Notes: generated by a model from the sequence alone, not told the origin. DNA of 64,000 bases from Azospirillum lipoferum (GCF_024170005.1 NZ_JALJXJ010000012.1:124001-188000); one strand, 5' to 3'. Counted from the first letter of the stretch, positions 24,726-33,717 are shown. Numbers and translations: made by a program.

Positions 24726-25316
24726 ATGAAGGCAGTGGGGAGACAGAGCAAGATGCCCAAATACCTGACCGGGCTGTGCGTCGCCGTTGGGTTCACCGCA
24801 ACCGTGACCCTCGGCACCGCATTCGGCCAGCAGGATGCCGCACAGAAGCCGGCCCAAAACCAGACACCGCCGAACCAGACACAGAACACGGCCGCCCAAC
24901 CATCAAGCGGCGGAAAGGGACCACAGGAGGCGAAGGTCGCCGATCCGGAGGAACTGGTGGACGACCAGGGCGTGCCGCTCTACACGGTTCGGGATGGGAA
25001 GGTGGACCAGGGAACCTACAACGGCTATCGGCGCTACGCCTCGTCCTGCCATGTCTGCCACGGACCGGACGGGCTCGGTTCCTCCTTCGCGCCGGCGTTG
25101 GCCGAATCGCTGAAGCGGATGGATTATTGGCAGTTTACCGACGTGGTGACCAACGGCCGCAAGAACATGGGTGCGACGGGTGACAAGGTGATGCCGACCT
25201 TCGGGTCCGACCCCAACGTGATGCTGAATCTCGCCGACATCTACCGCTATCTGAAGGCGCGGTCGGACGACAAGATCGGCCGTGGCCGGCCCGAGCGGTT
25301 CAAGACGCCGTCGTGA
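24726..25316 (+). CDS. xoxG: Cytochrome c, XoxG-like electron acceptor of XoxF
   Basis: A 196-residue exported c-type cytochrome. A signal sequence is followed by a Gln/Pro/Asn-rich linker of about 35 residues, then one haem site CHVCH (Cys108, Cys111, His112). A likely axial methionine lies in KVMPTFG. The fold resembles the small cytochromes (c-550/PedF type) encoded next to PQQ alcohol dehydrogenases, so it probably takes electrons from XoxF. A second possible start at 24753 (MPKYLTG) gives a more compact signal peptide. It lies 74 bases after xoxF beyond the hairpin. Confidence 0.88.
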   Translation: MKAVGRQSKMPKYLTGLCVAVGFTATVTLGTAFGQQDAAQKPAQNQTPPNQTQNTAAQPSSGGKGPQEAKVADPEELVDDQGVPLYTVRDGKVDQGTYNGYRRYASSCHVCHGPDGLGSSFAPALAESLKRMDYWQFTDVVTNGRKNMGATGDKVMPTFGSDPNVMLNLADIYRYLKARSDDKIGRGRPERFKTPS

Positions 25317-25323
25317 GCATGGC

Positions 25324-26664
25324 ATGACCCGCCGGCCCAACTCTTCCAGGCATGTCCTGTTGCTGGCCGTCGCGCTCTGCGCGGCGGCATCCTTCAGCCG
25401 GTCTGCCGGCGCAGCGGAAGGCATCCCGACCGACGTGCTGCGCGTCTGTGCCGATGCCAACCTGCTTCCCTTTTCCAACGACCGCGGCGAGGGATTCGAG
25501 AACCGGATCGCCCAGCTGATCGCCGACGATCTGAAAGTGCCGCTGGCTTTCACATGGTGGCCGCAGACCATCGGATTCGTCCGCAACACGCTGCGCACCC
25601 GCCAATGCGATCTGGTGATGGGGACGGCGGTCGGCGAAGAGCTGATGCAGAACACCAACCCCTATTACCGGTCGACCTATGCGTTGATCTACCGGAAGGA
25701 TTCCGGGATCACCGCGAAGAGCTTGGCCGATCCGTCACTGCAAGGGGCACGCATCGGCGTTGTCGCCCGTACCCCGCCGTCTGCGGTGATGTTGCGCCAC
25801 GGCCTGACAAACCTGGAACCTTACCAGCTCGACACCGACACGCGCGCCCACCATCCGGCCCAGCAGGCGGTGGAGGACGTCGCGAGGGCGCGCACCGATG
25901 CCGCCATCGTCTGGGGTCCGATTGCCGCCTATTTCGCCGCCCGGCAGCAGGCGCCGCTGGCGGTCGTGCCGCTGACGGATGAGCCGGGAGCATCGCCCTT
26001 CCAGTACATGATCTCCATGGGCATCCGCCCGGACGAGCCGGACTGGCGGCACTGGCTGAACGACTTCATCGTCCGCCGCCAGGGGGACATCGACCGCATC
26101 CTCGCCGAATACCATGTCCCGCTCGTCAATGCCGACGGAAGCATCCGGGCAGAGGTGGCGGAGCCGGACGGCTATCGCATGGCCGATTACCGGTCTCCCA
26201 CCCCGCCCGGCCTGCGTGGCGCCGAAACGGTGGGGCCGGCGGAGGTGGAGCGGCTGGCGAAGGCCGGCGCCGTCCTGATCGACGTGCTGCCGACCCCGCC
26301 GAAGCCGGAGGGGCTGACGGCAGGGAGCCGGTGGGCGCCACCGCCGCATCGCAGCCTACCCGGTGCGCACTGGCTACCGAATGTCGGCTATGGTGCTCCA
26401 TCGGCCGAACAGGAGGCCTATTTCCGCACCAGCCTGGAGGCGCTGACCGCCGGCGATCGCAGGCGCCCACTGGTGGTGTTCTGCCAGCCCGATTGCTGGA
26501 TGAGCTGGAATGCCGCCAAGCGCGCGCTCTCCCTCGGCTATCAGACGGTCAAATGGTTTCCAGCCGGCACCGAAGGCTGGAGGGCAGCAGGGCACGAATT
26601 GGTCACGCTCGAACCGGAGCCCAATCCTGCATCGCCGAATTCTATCTCCAAGATGGCGAACTGA
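25324..26664 (+). CDS. xoxJ: XoxJ-like binding protein fused to a rhodanese-like CxxxCW domain
   Basis: A 446-residue exported protein. After the signal peptide (cleavage near Ala-Glu, residue 30), residues 35-270 form a solute-binding domain of the MoxJ/XoxJ type (VLRVCADANLLPFSNDRGEG, FTWWPQTIGFVRNTLRTRQC). XoxJ is thought to help mature or activate XoxF. Residues 290-446 match the separate PQQ-associated CxxCW-motif family: LIDVLP, PGAHWLPNVGYG and Cys387-Gln-Pro-Asp-Cys391-Trp in CQPDCWMSWNAAKRAL. The two are usually separate genes; here they form one chain. It starts 7 bases after the cytochrome stop. Confidence 0.88.
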   Translation: MTRRPNSSRHVLLLAVALCAAASFSRSAGAAEGIPTDVLRVCADANLLPFSNDRGEGFENRIAQLIADDLKVPLAFTWWPQTIGFVRNTLRTRQCDLVMGTAVGEELMQNTNPYYRSTYALIYRKDSGITAKSLADPSLQGARIGVVARTPPSAVMLRHGLTNLEPYQLDTDTRAHHPAQQAVEDVARARTDAAIVWGPIAAYFAARQQAPLAVVPLTDEPGASPFQYMISMGIRPDEPDWRHWLNDFIVRRQGDIDRILAEYHVPLVNADGSIRAEVAEPDGYRMADYRSPTPPGLRGAETVGPAEVERLAKAGAVLIDVLPTPPKPEGLTAGSRWAPPPHRSLPGAHWLPNVGYGAPSAEQEAYFRTSLEALTAGDRRRPLVVFCQPDCWMSWNAAKRALSLGYQTVKWFPAGTEGWRAAGHELVTLEPEPNPASPNSISKMAN

Positions 26665-26673
26665 GTGACCCGC

Positions 26674-27306
26674 TCAGGACAGCAGCGCCGACAGCATCCG
26701 GGCGATCTGGCCGAGTCGCTGCTCGATCCGGGCCGGCTGTTCGCATACCGCAGTCTGCGACCGGCGACGATCGTCGAGAATTCGGCGGTCCCAGGCGATG
26801 GCGTCCTTGATCTCCTTTGCGCGGGCCGCGTCGCCCGATGCGGCATCGAGGTCGCGCAGGGCGGCGGCGATGCGGTCGCGCAAGGCCCGTTGATGCTGCG
26901 CATAGCGTTCAATGGAGGCGATGGCCGCGGTGCGCTGGCGATCCAGCGTCTGGAAGGCTCCGGCGAAGACAAGGGCAAGCTTGCGGTCGCGTTCCGCACC
27001 TTGCTTGTCTGGACCGGCCAGCGCTTCGGCCTGCGGTTCCAGCGTGGCGGGGTCGATGCTGTCGTCGGCGGCGCGTCGGACCAGGGTGGCGACCGCGGGA
27101 TCGCGCTGCCACTCGTCCCCCAGCCCATCGATCGACGGCCCATCCCAGACGGAGGCCGACGACAGGGTCGGGACGAGGATTTGCTGACAGGGCCAGTCGG
27201 GATTTTTCGGGTCCTGCGCAACGGCCGCCGCGGGCAATCCAGCGGTCACGGACGCGGTAAGAGCCACGGCGAAGGCGGGTCCGAGGACGAAAGAATATCG
27301 TTGCAT
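26674..27306 (-). CDS. Hypothetical periplasmic protein, 210 aa
   Basis: No named family recognised. A signal peptide (FVLGPAFAVALTASVTAGLP, then AVAQ) precedes a mature region starting PDWPCQQILVP. The rest is strongly helical and charged (residues 95-200 rich in Ala, Arg, Asp, Gln), suggesting a coiled-coil helical bundle. Two cysteines, Cys40 and one in AVCEQPA near the C-terminus, could form a disulphide. It converges on the xoxJ-like gene with 9 bases between stops. A periplasmic accessory role in methanol oxidation is only a context guess. The start is ATG 27306; longer frames run into the divergent gene. Confidence 0.7.
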   Translation of the reverse strand: MQRYSFVLGPAFAVALTASVTAGLPAAAVAQDPKNPDWPCQQILVPTLSSASVWDGPSIDGLGDEWQRDPAVATLVRRAADDSIDPATLEPQAEALAGPDKQGAERDRKLALVFAGAFQTLDRQRTAAIASIERYAQHQRALRDRIAAALRDLDAASGDAARAKEIKDAIAWDRRILDDRRRSQTAVCEQPARIEQRLGQIARMLSALLS

Positions 27307-27372
27307 GGAAAGAATGATGGCCCCGCCAACGGACCGGCGCAATCGGAACCGCTGCGCAAAAGGAGAAGCCCG

Positions 27373-27870
27373 ATGGATCATGCGGGGAGGTGGGCCGGCG
27401 CCGCTATCATCGCTGTGATGGCAGCCGCTTCGGCAGCGTCGGCGCGGACACTGGTCCTGGACCTGGAACTGGAGGACAGCAGCGGCGAGGCCCCGTCGGC
27501 GGAGCATGCGGAGCGGCTGAAACGGGTCAGTGCGGAGCTGCGACGGGCCCTGGATGCCAAAGGGTATGGCGTGATCGGCAACGCGGGCTCCGCAGGACTG
27601 GCGCCGCCGGGAACGGCGATCCGATCCTGCAATGGTTGCGAGCGCGACATCGCCCGGGCGGTCGGAGCCGATCTGGTCGTCTTCGGTATCGTCCGCAAGA
27701 TCAGCAGCCTGATCCTGTGGATCGGCGTGGTTGTCGAGGATGTCGGCACCGGCCAAGTGGTGACGACGGCGCGCGGCGACATTCGCGGCGACACTGAAAC
27801 CGCCTGGTCGCGCGGCGTCGGCTGGCTTGTCGACCATCGGCTGGCGGAACATGCGCCGGGGAAGCGGTGA
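27373..27870 (+). CDS. DUF2380/DUF3280-like secreted protein
   Basis: A 165-residue exported protein with a signal peptide (GAAIIAVMAAASAASA). The mature part has the pattern of the DUF2380 group: LVLDLELEDSSGE, then RLKRVSAELRRALDAKGYGV, a CNGCERDIARAVGADLVVFG segment and a final hydrophobic strand (LILWIGVVVEDVGTGQ). Members are often encoded with PQQ alcohol dehydrogenase genes; the function is unknown. It diverges from the 210-residue periplasmic gene across 66 bases and precedes the FolB-like gene by 31 bases. Confidence 0.72.
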   Translation: MDHAGRWAGAAIIAVMAAASAASARTLVLDLELEDSSGEAPSAEHAERLKRVSAELRRALDAKGYGVIGNAGSAGLAPPGTAIRSCNGCERDIARAVGADLVVFGIVRKISSLILWIGVVVEDVGTGQVVTTARGDIRGDTETAWSRGVGWLVDHRLAEHAPGKR

Positions 27871-27901
27871 ACGGGCAGCAGGCGGCGGGGAGGACCGAGA
27901 A

Positions 27902-28345
27902 ATGCCGGACGAATCTGAAAGCGGCTACAGCAGCATCATGAATGTCCTGCGGCCACCGCCGCCGCGCACGGCCGCCCTGATGCGCCGCTATGATCTGGTG
28001 CTGCGCGATTATGTCGGGGATTTCCGCATCGGCGTCTGGGAGCATGAGAAGACGCGGACCCAACGCGTGCGCGTCAGCCTGACCGTCACGGTAGAGGTGC
28101 CGAACCGCCCCTTCGTCGACGACCTCGACGCCGTCGTCTCCTATGAATACCTGATCCAGGGGGTCGAGGCCTTCACGCGCAGCCCCCACATCCAGCTGCT
28201 GGAGGTTCTGGCGGAGAAGCTGCTGGCGCTGTGCCTGTCGCCGCCGCAAGCGGTGTTTGCCCGGGTACAGGTGGAAAAGCTGGAGATCGTGCCGCAGGCG
28301 GCCGGGGTGGGCGTGATACTGACCGGCGCGCGGGAGCCGCCGTGA
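27902..28345 (+). CDS. FolB-like dihydroneopterin aldolase
   Basis: A 147-residue protein of the dihydroneopterin aldolase/epimerase fold: LVLRDYVGDFRIGVWEHEK, RVRVSLTVTVEVP, VVSYEYLIQGVEAF, and HIQLLEVLAEKLLALCL, with the conserved glutamate in the LLEVLAE segment. In folate synthesis the enzyme cleaves dihydroneopterin; placed 18 bases before mfnB and near H4MPT genes, it may supply the pterin head of H4MPT. The N-terminal 25 residues are Pro/Ser-rich and unconserved in appearance; a later start is possible. Confidence 0.82.
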   Translation: MPDESESGYSSIMNVLRPPPPRTAALMRRYDLVLRDYVGDFRIGVWEHEKTRTQRVRVSLTVTVEVPNRPFVDDLDAVVSYEYLIQGVEAFTRSPHIQLLEVLAEKLLALCLSPPQAVFARVQVEKLEIVPQAAGVGVILTGAREPP

Positions 28346-28363
28346 TGGCGATAAGGGGGACGC

Positions 28364-29086
28364 ATGACCGGATGGCTGGCCAGCATCGCAAATGCAGCGG
28401 AAATCTCCCTGATCCTGCCGACCGGACCGGATATCCTGGACCTGAAGGATCCCACCGCAGGAGCGCTCGGCGCTTGGGATGACGAGAACATCGTCGCGAC
28501 GGTGCGGGATTTGGCAAACACACCGGGACGGCCACGGCTGAGCGCCACCATCGGCGACCATCCGATGCGACCCGACGTGGTGATACCGGCAGCGCGCCGC
28601 ATCGCCGCGACCGGTGTCGACTTCGTCAAGATCGGCTTCGCACCGGACGGCGCCCCCGAACGCTGCATCGACGCGCTGGCCCCGCTGACCGCAGAGGGGG
28701 CGGGGCTGATCGCCGTGCTGTTTGCCGACCTGTGGCCGAGCGATCCCTGCTGCCTGCCCATCGACAGGCTGGCCGCCGCCGGATTCCGCGGGGTGATGCT
28801 GGACACCGCCGGCAAGCGTCACGGCCTGCGCCACCACTGGCAGGATGCGCAGTTGGAAGCCTTCGTGTCCTGCGCACGGGCGCACCGGCTGCTGGCCGGG
28901 CTGGCCGGGTCGCTGCGGGTCGCAGACATCCCGGCTCTGATGGCCCTGTCGCCCGATTACCTCGGCTTCCGCGGCGCGCTCTGCGGTGGAGAGCGCACCG
29001 CGGGCATCGACCCGCAGGCGGCGGCGCAGGTCGCCGCCGCCATCACTACTCCGCAGCCTCGGCCATCTGCGCCTTCTCGATCTTGA
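28364..29086 (+). CDS. mfnB: (5-formylfuran-3-yl)methyl phosphate synthase (MfnB-like)
   Basis: A 240-residue enzyme of the DUF556/MfnB family that makes the furan ring of methanofuran from glyceraldehyde 3-phosphate. It is recognised by the Schiff-base segment ILDLKDPTAGALGAWD, FVKIGFAP, GVMLDTAGKRHG and LAGLAGSLRVADIPAL. This supplies methylofuran, the carrier used by the Fhc complex. The 3' end overlaps the convergent formate dehydrogenase alpha gene by about 40 bases, an unusual tail-to-tail overlap in which both frames are read through. Confidence 0.9.
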   Translation: MTGWLASIANAAEISLILPTGPDILDLKDPTAGALGAWDDENIVATVRDLANTPGRPRLSATIGDHPMRPDVVIPAARRIAATGVDFVKIGFAPDGAPERCIDALAPLTAEGAGLIAVLFADLWPSDPCCLPIDRLAAAGFRGVMLDTAGKRHGLRHHWQDAQLEAFVSCARAHRLLAGLAGSLRVADIPALMALSPDYLGFRGALCGGERTAGIDPQAAAQVAAAITTPQPRPSAPSRS

Positions 29087-31817
29087 TCGCGCAGTATTTG
29101 AACTCCGGGATCTTGCCGAATGGATCGAGCTGCGGGTTTGTCAGTACGTTCGCCGCCGCTTCGGCGTAGGCGAAGGGGATGAAGACCAGCCCCACGGGCA
29201 TGCGGTCGTCGATGCGGGCCTTCAGCCGGATGGTGCCGCGGCGGCTCGACACCAGCATGTAGTCGCCGGTCCTCATTCCGGCGCGGGTGAGGTCGTGTGG
29301 AGAGACATAGGCGACCGCCTCCGGCTCCACCGCATCGAGCACGCTGGACCGGCGGGTCATCGACCCGGTGTGCCAGTGCTCCAGCTGGCGGCCGGTGGTT
29401 AGCACCAGCGGATAGTCGAGGTCCGGCGTCTCCGCCGGGTTGATCGGCCGTGCCGGCACGAAGCGGCCGCGGCCGGTCTTGGTGGGGAAGCCGTTGCCGA
29501 AGACAATGTCGTGGCCGGGCTGGTCCGGGCCATCGACCGGATAGGTGACGGAGCCCTCGCGCTCCACCCGCTCCCAGGTGATGTTGGCGAGCGACGGCAT
29601 GGCGCCGACCATTTCGGTGAACACCTCAGACACATGGCTGTAGTTCCAGTTCAGGCCCAGCCCACGCGCCATGTCCTGGATGATCCACAGATCCTGGCGC
29701 GCCTCGCCCGGCAGCGGCACCGCCGCACGGCCCATCTGGACCTGCCGGTTGGTGTTGATGACCGTGCCATCCTTCTCCGGCCAAGCGGAGGCCGGCAGCA
29801 CCACGTCGGCGTATTTCGCCGTCTCGGTCAGGAAGATGTCCTGCACCACCAGATGGTCGAGCATCGCCAGCGCCTCGCGGGCGTGGGTCACGTCCGGATC
29901 GGACATCGCCGGGTTCTCGCCCTCGATGTAGAGGCCCTTGATCCGGTTGTCATGGATGGCATCCATGATCTCGACCACCGTCAGGCCGCGCTTGCCGTCC
30001 AGCTTGGTGCCCCAGTAATTTTCGTAGAAGGACTGGACCTCCGGATCCTCCACCGACTTGTAGTCGGGGTAGAACATCGGGATCAGGCCGGCGTCCGACG
30101 CGCCCTGGACGTTGTTCTGGCCGCGCAGCGGGTGCAGTCCGGTGCCGGGGCGGCCGATCTGGCCGGTGACCAGCGACAGCGCGATCAGGCAGCGGCTGTT
30201 GTCGGTACCGTGGATGTGCTGGGACACGCCCATGCCCCAGAAGATGATCGACGCCTTCGACCGGGCGAACAGCCGTGCCACCGTGCGCAGGGTGGCGGCG
30301 GGGATGCCGCAGACCTTCTCCATCTCCTCCGGCGGGTAGTCCTTGACCGTCTCGGCCAGTGCTTCGAAATCCTCGGTGTTGGCCTGGACATACTGGCGGT
30401 CGTACAGCCCCTCCGCGATGATGGTGTGGAGGATGGCGTTCAGCATCGACACGTCGCGTCCGGGCGTGAACTGCAGCATGTGCGTGGCATGGCGCGCCAT
30501 GGCGAGACCGCGCGGGTCCATGACGATCAGCTTCGCCCCGCGTTCCGCCGCGTTCTTGAAGAAGGTCGCGGCGACGGGGTGGTTCTCGGTCGGGTTGGCG
30601 CCGATGATGACGATGACCTCGGCATCCTCCGCCGCCATGAAGGGGGCCGACACCGCCCCCGATCCGACACCCTCGATCAGCGCCGCGACCGAGGAGGCAT
30701 GGCAGAGCCGCGTGCAGTGGTCGACGTTGTTGGTGCCGAAGCCGGTGCGCACCAGCTTCTGGAACAGATAGGCCTCCTCGTTCGACCCCTTGGCCGACCC
30801 GAAGCCGGCCAGCGCGTTGCCGCCACGCTCGTCCCGAATCTTGCGCAAGCCGCCGGCGGCGACCGCCAGAGCCTCGTCCCAGGTCGCTTCACGGAAATGG
30901 GTGAAGGGGTTCATCGGATCGATGTCGACGTCGTGCTTCGACACGCCCTCCTTGCGGATCAGCGGCACGGTCAGGCGGTCGCCATGATGGGCGTAATCGA
31001 AGCCGAAGCGGCCCTTCACGCACAGGCGGTTCTGGTTCGACGGGCCATCCTTGCCATCGACGGCGACGATCTTATTGTCCCTGATCTTGTAGGTCAGCTG
31101 GCAGCCGACGCCGCAATAGGGACAGACCGAGTCCACCTCGCGATCAGGCGCGTTGGCATAGACGCCCTTCTCGTCCACCAGGGTCGCCGGCATCAGGGCA
31201 CCGGTCGGGCAGGCCTGCACGCATTCGCCACAGGCGACGCAGGTGGACTGGCCCATCGGATCGTCGAAGTCGAAGACGATCTTCTCCAGATGTCCGCGCG
31301 CCGCCATGCCGATGACATCGTTGACCTGGACCTCGCGGCAGGCGCGGACGCACAGGTTGCAGTGGATGCAGGCGTCGAGCTGGACCGCCATCGCCGGATG
31401 CGACAGGTCGTCGGTCTTGGTCGGCCGGTCCACCGTGGGAAAACGGCTGCCTGCGATTTCGACCTTGTCGGCCCAGTTCCAGAAGGTGGAGTTGGGGTCG
31501 TGCGCGGTCTCCCGCTCCGGTTGGTCGGCCAGCAGCAGTTCGAAGACCAGCTTGCGCGACGCCTTGGCCCTTTCCGACGCCGTGCGCACGGTCATGCCGG
31601 GCTTGGGCTTGCGGATGCAGGAGGCGGCGAGCACACGCTCCCCCTCGATCTCCACCATGCAGGCGCGGCAGTTGCCGTCGGGGCGATATCCGGGCTCCGG
31701 CCGGTGGCAGAGATGCGGGATTTCGGTGCCCAGCCGGGTGGCGACCTGCCAGATCGTCTCGCCGTTCCGCGCCGTGACTTCGGTGCCGTCCAGGGTGAAA
31801 GTGATGCCGTTGGACAT
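29046..31817 (-). CDS. fdh1A: NAD-dependent formate dehydrogenase alpha subunit (Fdh1A type)
   Basis: A 923-residue metal (W or Mo) bis-MGD enzyme converting formate to CO2. Domain order: N-terminal 2Fe-2S domain with Cys in LCHRPEPGYRPDGNCRAC, ferredoxin-type clusters (CIHCNLCVRACREVQ, CVACGECVQACPTGAL), then CPYCGVGCQ and the catalytic domain with an active-site cysteine in the CTRLCHASS segment. The HQ-type long chain and partner resemble Methylorubrum Fdh1. Start 31817 follows TAAGGAGA. It lies 10 bases after the beta subunit gene. Formate from the Fhc complex is its substrate; the CO2 feeds the adjacent Calvin operon. Confidence 0.94.
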   Translation of the reverse strand: MSNGITFTLDGTEVTARNGETIWQVATRLGTEIPHLCHRPEPGYRPDGNCRACMVEIEGERVLAASCIRKPKPGMTVRTASERAKASRKLVFELLLADQPERETAHDPNSTFWNWADKVEIAGSRFPTVDRPTKTDDLSHPAMAVQLDACIHCNLCVRACREVQVNDVIGMAARGHLEKIVFDFDDPMGQSTCVACGECVQACPTGALMPATLVDEKGVYANAPDREVDSVCPYCGVGCQLTYKIRDNKIVAVDGKDGPSNQNRLCVKGRFGFDYAHHGDRLTVPLIRKEGVSKHDVDIDPMNPFTHFREATWDEALAVAAGGLRKIRDERGGNALAGFGSAKGSNEEAYLFQKLVRTGFGTNNVDHCTRLCHASSVAALIEGVGSGAVSAPFMAAEDAEVIVIIGANPTENHPVAATFFKNAAERGAKLIVMDPRGLAMARHATHMLQFTPGRDVSMLNAILHTIIAEGLYDRQYVQANTEDFEALAETVKDYPPEEMEKVCGIPAATLRTVARLFARSKASIIFWGMGVSQHIHGTDNSRCLIALSLVTGQIGRPGTGLHPLRGQNNVQGASDAGLIPMFYPDYKSVEDPEVQSFYENYWGTKLDGKRGLTVVEIMDAIHDNRIKGLYIEGENPAMSDPDVTHAREALAMLDHLVVQDIFLTETAKYADVVLPASAWPEKDGTVINTNRQVQMGRAAVPLPGEARQDLWIIQDMARGLGLNWNYSHVSEVFTEMVGAMPSLANITWERVEREGSVTYPVDGPDQPGHDIVFGNGFPTKTGRGRFVPARPINPAETPDLDYPLVLTTGRQLEHWHTGSMTRRSSVLDAVEPEAVAYVSPHDLTRAGMRTGDYMLVSSRRGTIRLKARIDDRMPVGLVFIPFAYAEAAANVLTNPQLDPFGKIPEFKYCAIKIEKAQMAEAAE

Positions 31818-31827
31818 GTCGGTCTCC

Positions 31828-33603
31828 TTACCCCTGCGATCCGGTTGCGCCCTGGGCCGCGCTTTGACGCGACACGAAGTCATCGCGGAAATGCTTCATC
31901 ACCAGCTTGACCGGGTTCATCGCCGCCTGTCCCAGACCGCAGATTGAGGCATCGCCCATCACAGTGGCGAGTGCTGTCAGCAGCTCCTCGTCCCAGTCAG
32001 GCTCGCTGATCAGGCGCACGGCCTTCTCGGTGCCGACCCGGCAGGGCGTGCATTGGCCGCAGCTCTCATCCTCGAAGAATTTCAGCAGGTTGAGCGCCAC
32101 GTCGCGCATGTTGTCCTTGTCGGACAGCACGACGACCGCGGCCGAGCCGATGAAGGAGCCGTGCGGCTCCAGCGTGCCGAAATCGAGCGGGATGTTTGCC
32201 ATCGACGCCGGCAGGATGCCGCCGGATGGACCGCCGGGCAGATAGCCCTTCAGCGTGTGGCCCTCGGCCATGCCGCCGCAATACTGGTCGATCAGCTCCT
32301 GCAGCGTGATGCCGGCCGGGGCGAGCTTGACCCCCGGTTCCTTCACCCGGCCGGAGACGGAGAAGGTGCGCAGCCCCTTGCGCCCGTTCAGGCCGTGGCT
32401 GGCGAACCAGGAGCCGCCCTTCTCCAGGATCTCGCGAACCCAGAACACCGTCTCGATGTTGTTGATCAGGGTCGGGCGACCGAACAGGCCGACCACCGAT
32501 GGGAAGGGCGGCTTGTGACGCGGCAGCCCGCGCTTGCCCTCGATGCTCTCCAGCATCGCCGATTCCTCGCCGCAGATGTAGGCGCCGGCACCACGGCGGA
32601 GATGGATGCGGGTGTGGCGGGCGAAGCCGGCGGCCTCCACCTTCGGGATCTCGCGCAGCAGGATTTCCCGGCACTGTGGGTATTCGTCGCGCAGGTAGAT
32701 GTAGACGTCGGTCGCCTCCACCGTCCAGGCGCCGATCAGCATCCCTTCCAGGAAGCGGTGCGGGTCGCGTTCCAGATGGAAGCGGTCCTTGAAGGTGCCA
32801 GGTTCGCCCTCGTCGCCGTTGATCGCCATCATGCGCGGTCCCGGCTCCGCCCGGACATAACGCCATTTCAGGCCGGTGGGGAAGCCGGCGCCGCCCAGGC
32901 CGCGGATGCTGGAATCCTCCAGCCCCTTCAGCACGGCATCGACGTCGCGCGCGCCGTTTAGGCATTCGGCCAGCATCTTGTAGCCGCCGTCGCGGATGTA
33001 GTCGTCGAAGCCGATATAGTTGGGAATGTCCGGGTGGACATGGCCATGGGCGACGGCGTCGAGCACACTCTCGACCGTCGCGTTCTCGTGCGGAGCATGG
33101 CCGATCGCCACGACCGGAGCGTTGTTGCAGCCGCCCATGCAGGGCGCGCGCACGACGCGGACCTCGCGTTCGTCGACGCCGGCCTTCAGTGCCTTGTGCA
33201 GCTGTTCGGCCCCGGCAAGTGCACAGCTCAGGGAATCGCAGACACGGATGGTGAGCTTCGGCGGCGCCGGTTCGCCATCCATCACGATGTCGAAATGGGC
33301 ATAGAATGACGCGACTTCGAACACCTCGACCAGCGCCAGCCGCATCTCCTTCGCCAGGGCGGCGAGATGGCGGGCGTGCAGGCAGCCATAATGGTCCTGG
33401 AGCAGATGGAGATGCTCGATCAGCAGGTCCGACTGGCGGGAACGGTCGCCGAGAAGCGCCCGAACCTCGTCAAGACTGAGGGGATCGACCTGACGCCCCT
33501 TCTGCTGGTCACGCGTCTTGCGGCGGCCGGAGCCGGGATGGATGCTGCGGGCTGGAACGCCGCCGGGCGGCTTGGCGCTGATGATCGGGGGGAGTGCGGT
33601 CAC
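31828..33603 (-). CDS. fdh1B: Formate dehydrogenase beta subunit, fused NuoE-NuoF type (Fdh1B)
   Basis: A 591-residue diaphorase. Residues 40-190 match the NuoE-like 2Fe-2S domain (FYAHFDIVMDGE, CDSLSCALAG, APCMGGCNNAP). The rest matches NuoF, with FMN/NAD motifs GLGGAGFPTGLKW, NGDEGEPGTFKDR, RRGAGAYICGEESAM and the 4Fe-4S cluster CGQCTPCRVGT. It passes formate electrons to NAD+. The same fusion occurs in Methylorubrum Fdh1B. I favour the GTG at 33603 because residues coded between 33604 and 33696 look non-conserved and overlap a probable promoter; an ATG at 33696 is the alternative. Confidence 0.92.
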   Translation of the reverse strand: MTALPPIISAKPPGGVPARSIHPGSGRRKTRDQQKGRQVDPLSLDEVRALLGDRSRQSDLLIEHLHLLQDHYGCLHARHLAALAKEMRLALVEVFEVASFYAHFDIVMDGEPAPPKLTIRVCDSLSCALAGAEQLHKALKAGVDEREVRVVRAPCMGGCNNAPVVAIGHAPHENATVESVLDAVAHGHVHPDIPNYIGFDDYIRDGGYKMLAECLNGARDVDAVLKGLEDSSIRGLGGAGFPTGLKWRYVRAEPGPRMMAINGDEGEPGTFKDRFHLERDPHRFLEGMLIGAWTVEATDVYIYLRDEYPQCREILLREIPKVEAAGFARHTRIHLRRGAGAYICGEESAMLESIEGKRGLPRHKPPFPSVVGLFGRPTLINNIETVFWVREILEKGGSWFASHGLNGRKGLRTFSVSGRVKEPGVKLAPAGITLQELIDQYCGGMAEGHTLKGYLPGGPSGGILPASMANIPLDFGTLEPHGSFIGSAAVVVLSDKDNMRDVALNLLKFFEDESCGQCTPCRVGTEKAVRLISEPDWDEELLTALATVMGDASICGLGQAAMNPVKLVMKHFRDDFVSRQSAAQGATGSQG

Positions 33604-33701
33604 GACGGTTCTGGCCTCTGCTGGGTGGTCCGCGCTTCTGGTTGTCGCGATCCCAAGTTCCTGGCGTTTCGTATACCAGATGCCAAGATAGTGCATCTGC
33701 T

Positions 33702-33717
33702 GCTGAATGTCAGCATC
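33702..33717. promoter_or_regulatory. Palindromic candidate operator upstream of fdh1B
   Basis: GCTGA-ATG-TCAGC (33702-33714) is a perfect 5-base inverted repeat, continuing to TGAATGTCAGCATC, which is identical to a site upstream of xoxF. It lies about 100 bases before the preferred fdh1B start and inside the 158-base gap after cbbZ. Confidence 0.45.

Noticed and set aside
33660..33696. Possible sigma-54 promoter (TTGGCATCTGGTATAC on the minus strand) upstream of fdh1B
   Set aside because: The GC element expected near -12 is missing, so the match to the consensus is poor.
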